From Terriglobia bacterium (GTDB taxonomy: Bacteria > Acidobacteriota > Terriglobia > UBA7540), in assembly GCA_030040455.1 (NCBI GenBank), contig JASHTR010000213.1:1-6729 (forward strand): 6,729 nucleotides of DNA, given 5' to 3'. The notes under the pieces were generated by a model. The model was not told where the DNA came from, ran no database searches, and was given only the letters and a program-made list of their open reading frames with translations. Numbering within the stretch: position 1 is the stretch's first letter; the number at the start of each line of letters is the position of its first letter. Positions 5,473-6,729 of the stretch are shown here, piece by piece. Both the position numbers and the translations under genes were made by a program.

Positions 5473-5999
5473 CTCACCGGAGCGTGCAGTTCGACGTAAC
5501 GCTTGCGCGCATCCAGGATAAATTGCCGCGTTTCCTTCAAGCCCAGCCAGCCCTTGATTTCCGTCTTCTTGCCTTCGAGTTCCTTATAGATGTTAAAGAA
5601 GTACTCGATCTCCATCCGCACGTGCGGCGGGACCTCGTCCACAGTCTGAATTTCGTCGAAGCGCGGATTCCGTTCCGAAGCGGCCACAACCTTCTCATCC
5701 GGTCCTTTTTCGTCTGCCATCCTCAGCAACCCCACCGGCCGGGCGTCCAGCATACATCCTGTAAAAGTACCTTCGTCTTCGAGAACGATGATATCCACCG
5801 GGTCGCCGTCGATCGCGAGCGTGCCGGGAATAAAGCCATAATCGCCCGGATAGTGCATGGGAGAATAAAGCGTCCGGTCCAGGTGAAAGACGCCGAGCTT
5901 GGTGTCGTATTCGTACTTGTTGTTCGAGCCTTTCGGGATCTCGACAATCATCCGGACGATCTTCGGGAACTGTGGCCCCGGATCGATTTGGTGCAACAT
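5442..5999 (-). CDS. ppa: Family I (soluble) inorganic pyrophosphatase
   Basis: A 185-aa cytosolic enzyme that hydrolyses pyrophosphate to two phosphates and so pulls PPi-releasing biosyntheses forward. Family residues are all visible: E20 and K28 in EIPKGSNNKYEYD, the YSPMHYPGDYGFIPGT segment (45-60), the signature D64-G-D66-P-V-D69, D96 and D101 with K103 in ADEKGPDEKVV, and Y138-K139 in YFFNIYKELEGKK. By alignment these correspond to the Mg-binding and phosphate-binding residues of the E. coli enzyme. The ATG at 5999 is firm because AGGAGG lies 6 nt upstream. The normal body ends near RYVELHAPV; the final residues RDKRRETRGE (176-185) are encoded by the heptamer array and look like a late, basic, non-conserved extension. 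It is convergent with the kinase fusion. The neighbouring prenyltransferase releases PPi, but as a housekeeping enzyme on the other strand it need not be functionally linked. Confidence 0.96.
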   Translation of the reverse strand: MLHQIDPGPQFPKIVRMIVEIPKGSNNKYEYDTKLGVFHLDRTLYSPMHYPGDYGFIPGTLAIDGDPVDIIVLEDEGTFTGCMLDARPVGLLRMADEKGPDEKVVAASERNPRFDEIQTVDEVPPHVRMEIEYFFNIYKELEGKKTEIKGWLGLKETRQFILDARKRYVELHAPVRDKRRETRGE

Positions 6000-6005
6000 C
6001 GCCAG

Positions 6006-6011
6006 CCTCCT
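6006..6011 (-). promoter_or_regulatory. Strong Shine-Dalgarno (AGGAGG) of the pyrophosphatase gene
   Basis: CCTCCT on the plus strand reads AGGAGG on the coding strand, 6 nt before the ATG at 5999. It is the only consensus ribosome site in the window and fixes the pyrophosphatase start. Confidence 0.9.
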
Positions 6012-6035
6012 GTTTTCGTCTCTCTTTTTCAGCTC

Positions 6036-6134
6036 TCAGCCCGGCACGTTGAAGTTTTGATGATAAGCCAGCAGGACGAGTGAAGCCAAGGAGATTCCCT
6101 CCTCTTGCAGGGTCACGTCAAAGTCGCGTCTGTA
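6036..6134 (-). pseudogene. Probable C-terminal remnant of an unidentified gene
   Basis: On the minus strand, 32 codons read as protein-like sequence, including EEGISLASLVLLAYHQNF, and end in TGA at 6036-6038. This lies 36 bp before the pyrophosphatase start and on the same strand. Going upstream, the protein-like part stops exactly where the palindromic element (6135-6189) begins. The frame continues open through that element to a stop near 6205, but the residues there look repeat-derived. The simplest reading is the tail of a gene once upstream of the pyrophosphatase, cut by insertion or rearrangement. I do not recognise the family. Thirty-two codons is short enough for an accidental frame. 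Confidence 0.35.
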
Positions 6135-6189
6135 TGGAGTGCGGGAGCTAGCTCCCGCTTTCGAGCCGGAAGCGAGCTTTCGCACTCCA
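6135..6189. repeat. Palindromic intergenic element with TGGAGTGCG/CGCACTCCA ends
   Basis: The unit is bounded by TGGAGTGCG (6135-6143) and its exact complement CGCACTCCA (6181-6189). It contains a perfect 18-bp palindrome, GCGGGAGCTAGCTCCCGC (6141-6158), followed by a second GAAGCGAGCTTTCGC-like hairpin half. Size and build resemble REP/BIME-type dispersed repeats. Only one copy is in the window, so dispersal is not shown. Confidence 0.7.
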
Positions 6190-6213
6190 CAGGTGTTTCG
6201 CACCAACTAGTAG

Positions 6214-6238
6214 CCACGGCATGATCTTTATGCCGTGG
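6214..6238. repeat. Perfect 9-bp hairpin CCACGGCAT / ATGCCGTGG
   Basis: CCACGGCAT (6214-6222) pairs fully with ATGCCGTGG (6230-6238) across a 7-nt loop. It lies between the palindromic element at 6135-6189 and the cloverleaf-like unit at 6256-6348. No U-tract follows on the plus strand and no gene directly precedes it, so it is listed as structure only. Confidence 0.7.
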
Positions 6239-6255
6239 GTTCGTAACGTCTTAGT

Positions 6256-6348
6256 GGGTAGCGCAGACCTCTGCATTTGAGGTCTGCGGTTTTTAACCGC
6301 GTGGATAGGACAAGCCGCGGACCTGAAAGACCTAGGTCCGCGCTACCC
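6256..6348. repeat. Cloverleaf-like element: closing stem with three inner hairpins
   Basis: GGGTAGCGC (6256-6264) pairs with GCGCTACCC (6340-6348) and encloses three hairpins. The first is CGCAGACCTC with GAGGTCTGCG (6262-6271/6279-6288, loop 7). The second is GCGGTT with AACCGC (6286-6291/6295-6300, loop 3). The third is CGCGGACCT with AGGTCCGCG (6316-6324/6334-6342, loop 9). Adjacent stems share 3 bp at their junctions, so not all pair fully at once. The first and third arms carry related AGACCT/GGACCT sequences. It is not a tRNA: the first arm is 10 bp and its loop lacks U at position 33. It may be a dispersed repeat or a small structured RNA. Confidence 0.65.
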
Positions 6349-6729
6349 GCTACGACTTTAGGGCCCTGGGATTCGTGGACGTTCGACGTGCGTAATGTAC
6401 CGCCTGAAGGATTGGTCCGGAATTGCCTTTCTGTCCTCCCGACGGTAATAGACTAGGAGTCTGTCGGAGATAGATTAGGCCGCACGCAGAATCAATAGGT
6501 TACAGACTTTCTGATGTCCGTAACTTATTGATTCTAGGTTGCAAAATTCTTATCGGCGACACACTCCTAGAACTATCTCGCCCTAATCCCCCAGAACATT
6601 GCGCACAGCGAAATCATCGCGTGATGTTCACATTTCCGCATCTGTATTGCACACAGTACCCTCCCGTAAATTTTCGCACGGTTGCTGCCAGGACCCCTAA
6701 AAGTTGAACCGATAACGCAACTCTCCATA
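6349..6729. other. Non-coding stretch, AT-richer than the rest
   Basis: I find no credible gene here on either strand. Base composition is more AT-rich than the genes to the left. The only strong structure is the inverted repeat at 6453-6570. The last 150 bases hold no recognisable gene start, RNA gene or repeat. A 51-codon minus-strand frame (6573-6728) has unlikely codon use and is not called. Confidence 0.6.
6453..6570. repeat. 118-bp imperfect inverted repeat, MITE-like or structured RNA
   Basis: Outer arms CTAGGAGTCTGTCG (6453-6466) and CGACACACTCCTAG (6557-6570) match at 13 of 14 positions. Inside is a hairpin: AGAATCAATA (6488-6497) with TATTGATTCT (6526-6535) perfectly paired, continuing as GTTAC/GTAAC and GAC/GTC around an 8-nt loop, broken only by a G-T and an A-C mismatch. 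GAGATAG just inside the left arm and CTATCTC just outside the right arm are also complementary. The form suits a small non-autonomous inverted-repeat element or a decayed insertion-sequence end; no transposase remnant is visible. Confidence 0.65.

Noticed and set aside
5418..6083. Plus-strand frame of 221 codons covering the pyrophosphatase gene
   Set aside because: It is the antisense shadow of the pyrophosphatase, which has full family motifs and a consensus ribosome site.
6251..6300. tRNA-like segment (TTAGTGGGTAGCGC followed by a 7-nt loop hairpin)
   Set aside because: The putative anticodon arm is 10 bp, U33 is missing, and no acceptor stem or T-arm with GTTCGA can be placed.
6573..6728. 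Minus-strand 51-codon frame at the right edge
   Set aside because: Codon use is unlike the window's genes, it has no motif or ribosome site visible, and its stop lies next to the inverted repeat; probably accidental.

Overview
The window is high-GC bacterial DNA that looks chromosomal and reads most like an Acidobacteriota (or similar soil bacterium) genome. The grounds are protein style, such as the ABC-protein N-terminus MPETFHEEEILGKAYDSRL, and the intergenic heptamer palindromes. No rRNA or other taxonomic marker is present, so the assignment is inference.

Layout. (1) 2-136 is the last 44 codons of an ABC exporter half-transporter. A heptamer inverted array (142-246) separates it from a complete second half-transporter (258-2093), a tandem typical of heterodimeric multidrug or lipid exporters. 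(2) 2158-2886 on the minus strand is an unrecognised 242-aa soluble protein, convergent with the exporter and divergent from the next gene. (3) 2901-3812 encodes a UbiA-superfamily membrane prenyltransferase. 3948-5306 encodes a fused two-domain membrane protein: an N-terminal phytol/dolichol-kinase-like (VTE5/SEC59) domain followed by a DUF92 (VTE6, phytyl-phosphate kinase) domain. Together they suggest a pathway in which an isoprenoid alcohol is phosphorylated twice and the diphosphate is then used by the prenyltransferase. Between them lies a 35-codon remnant of a four-helix-bundle (TIGR02436/S23) gene. It is flanked by inverted octamer repeats and contains a 12-bp inverted repeat. Its stop codon overlaps the fusion's start as ATGA. 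(4) 5442-5999 on the minus strand is a family I inorganic pyrophosphatase with a strong Shine-Dalgarno. It is convergent with the fusion gene, and a nested heptamer palindrome sits between them and runs into its stop codon. (5) 6000-6729 has no intact gene. It holds a probable C-terminal gene remnant and a cluster of palindromic or hairpin elements, including a cloverleaf-like unit (6256-6348) and a 118-bp imperfect inverted repeat (6453-6570).

The two most interesting themes are the lipid-salvage-like pair (UbiA plus VTE5-VTE6 fusion) and a set of intergenic arrays. The arrays share a construction rule (7- or 8-bp units, then the same units reverse-complemented) but not a unit sequence, and they have been absorbed into the ends of at least two genes.
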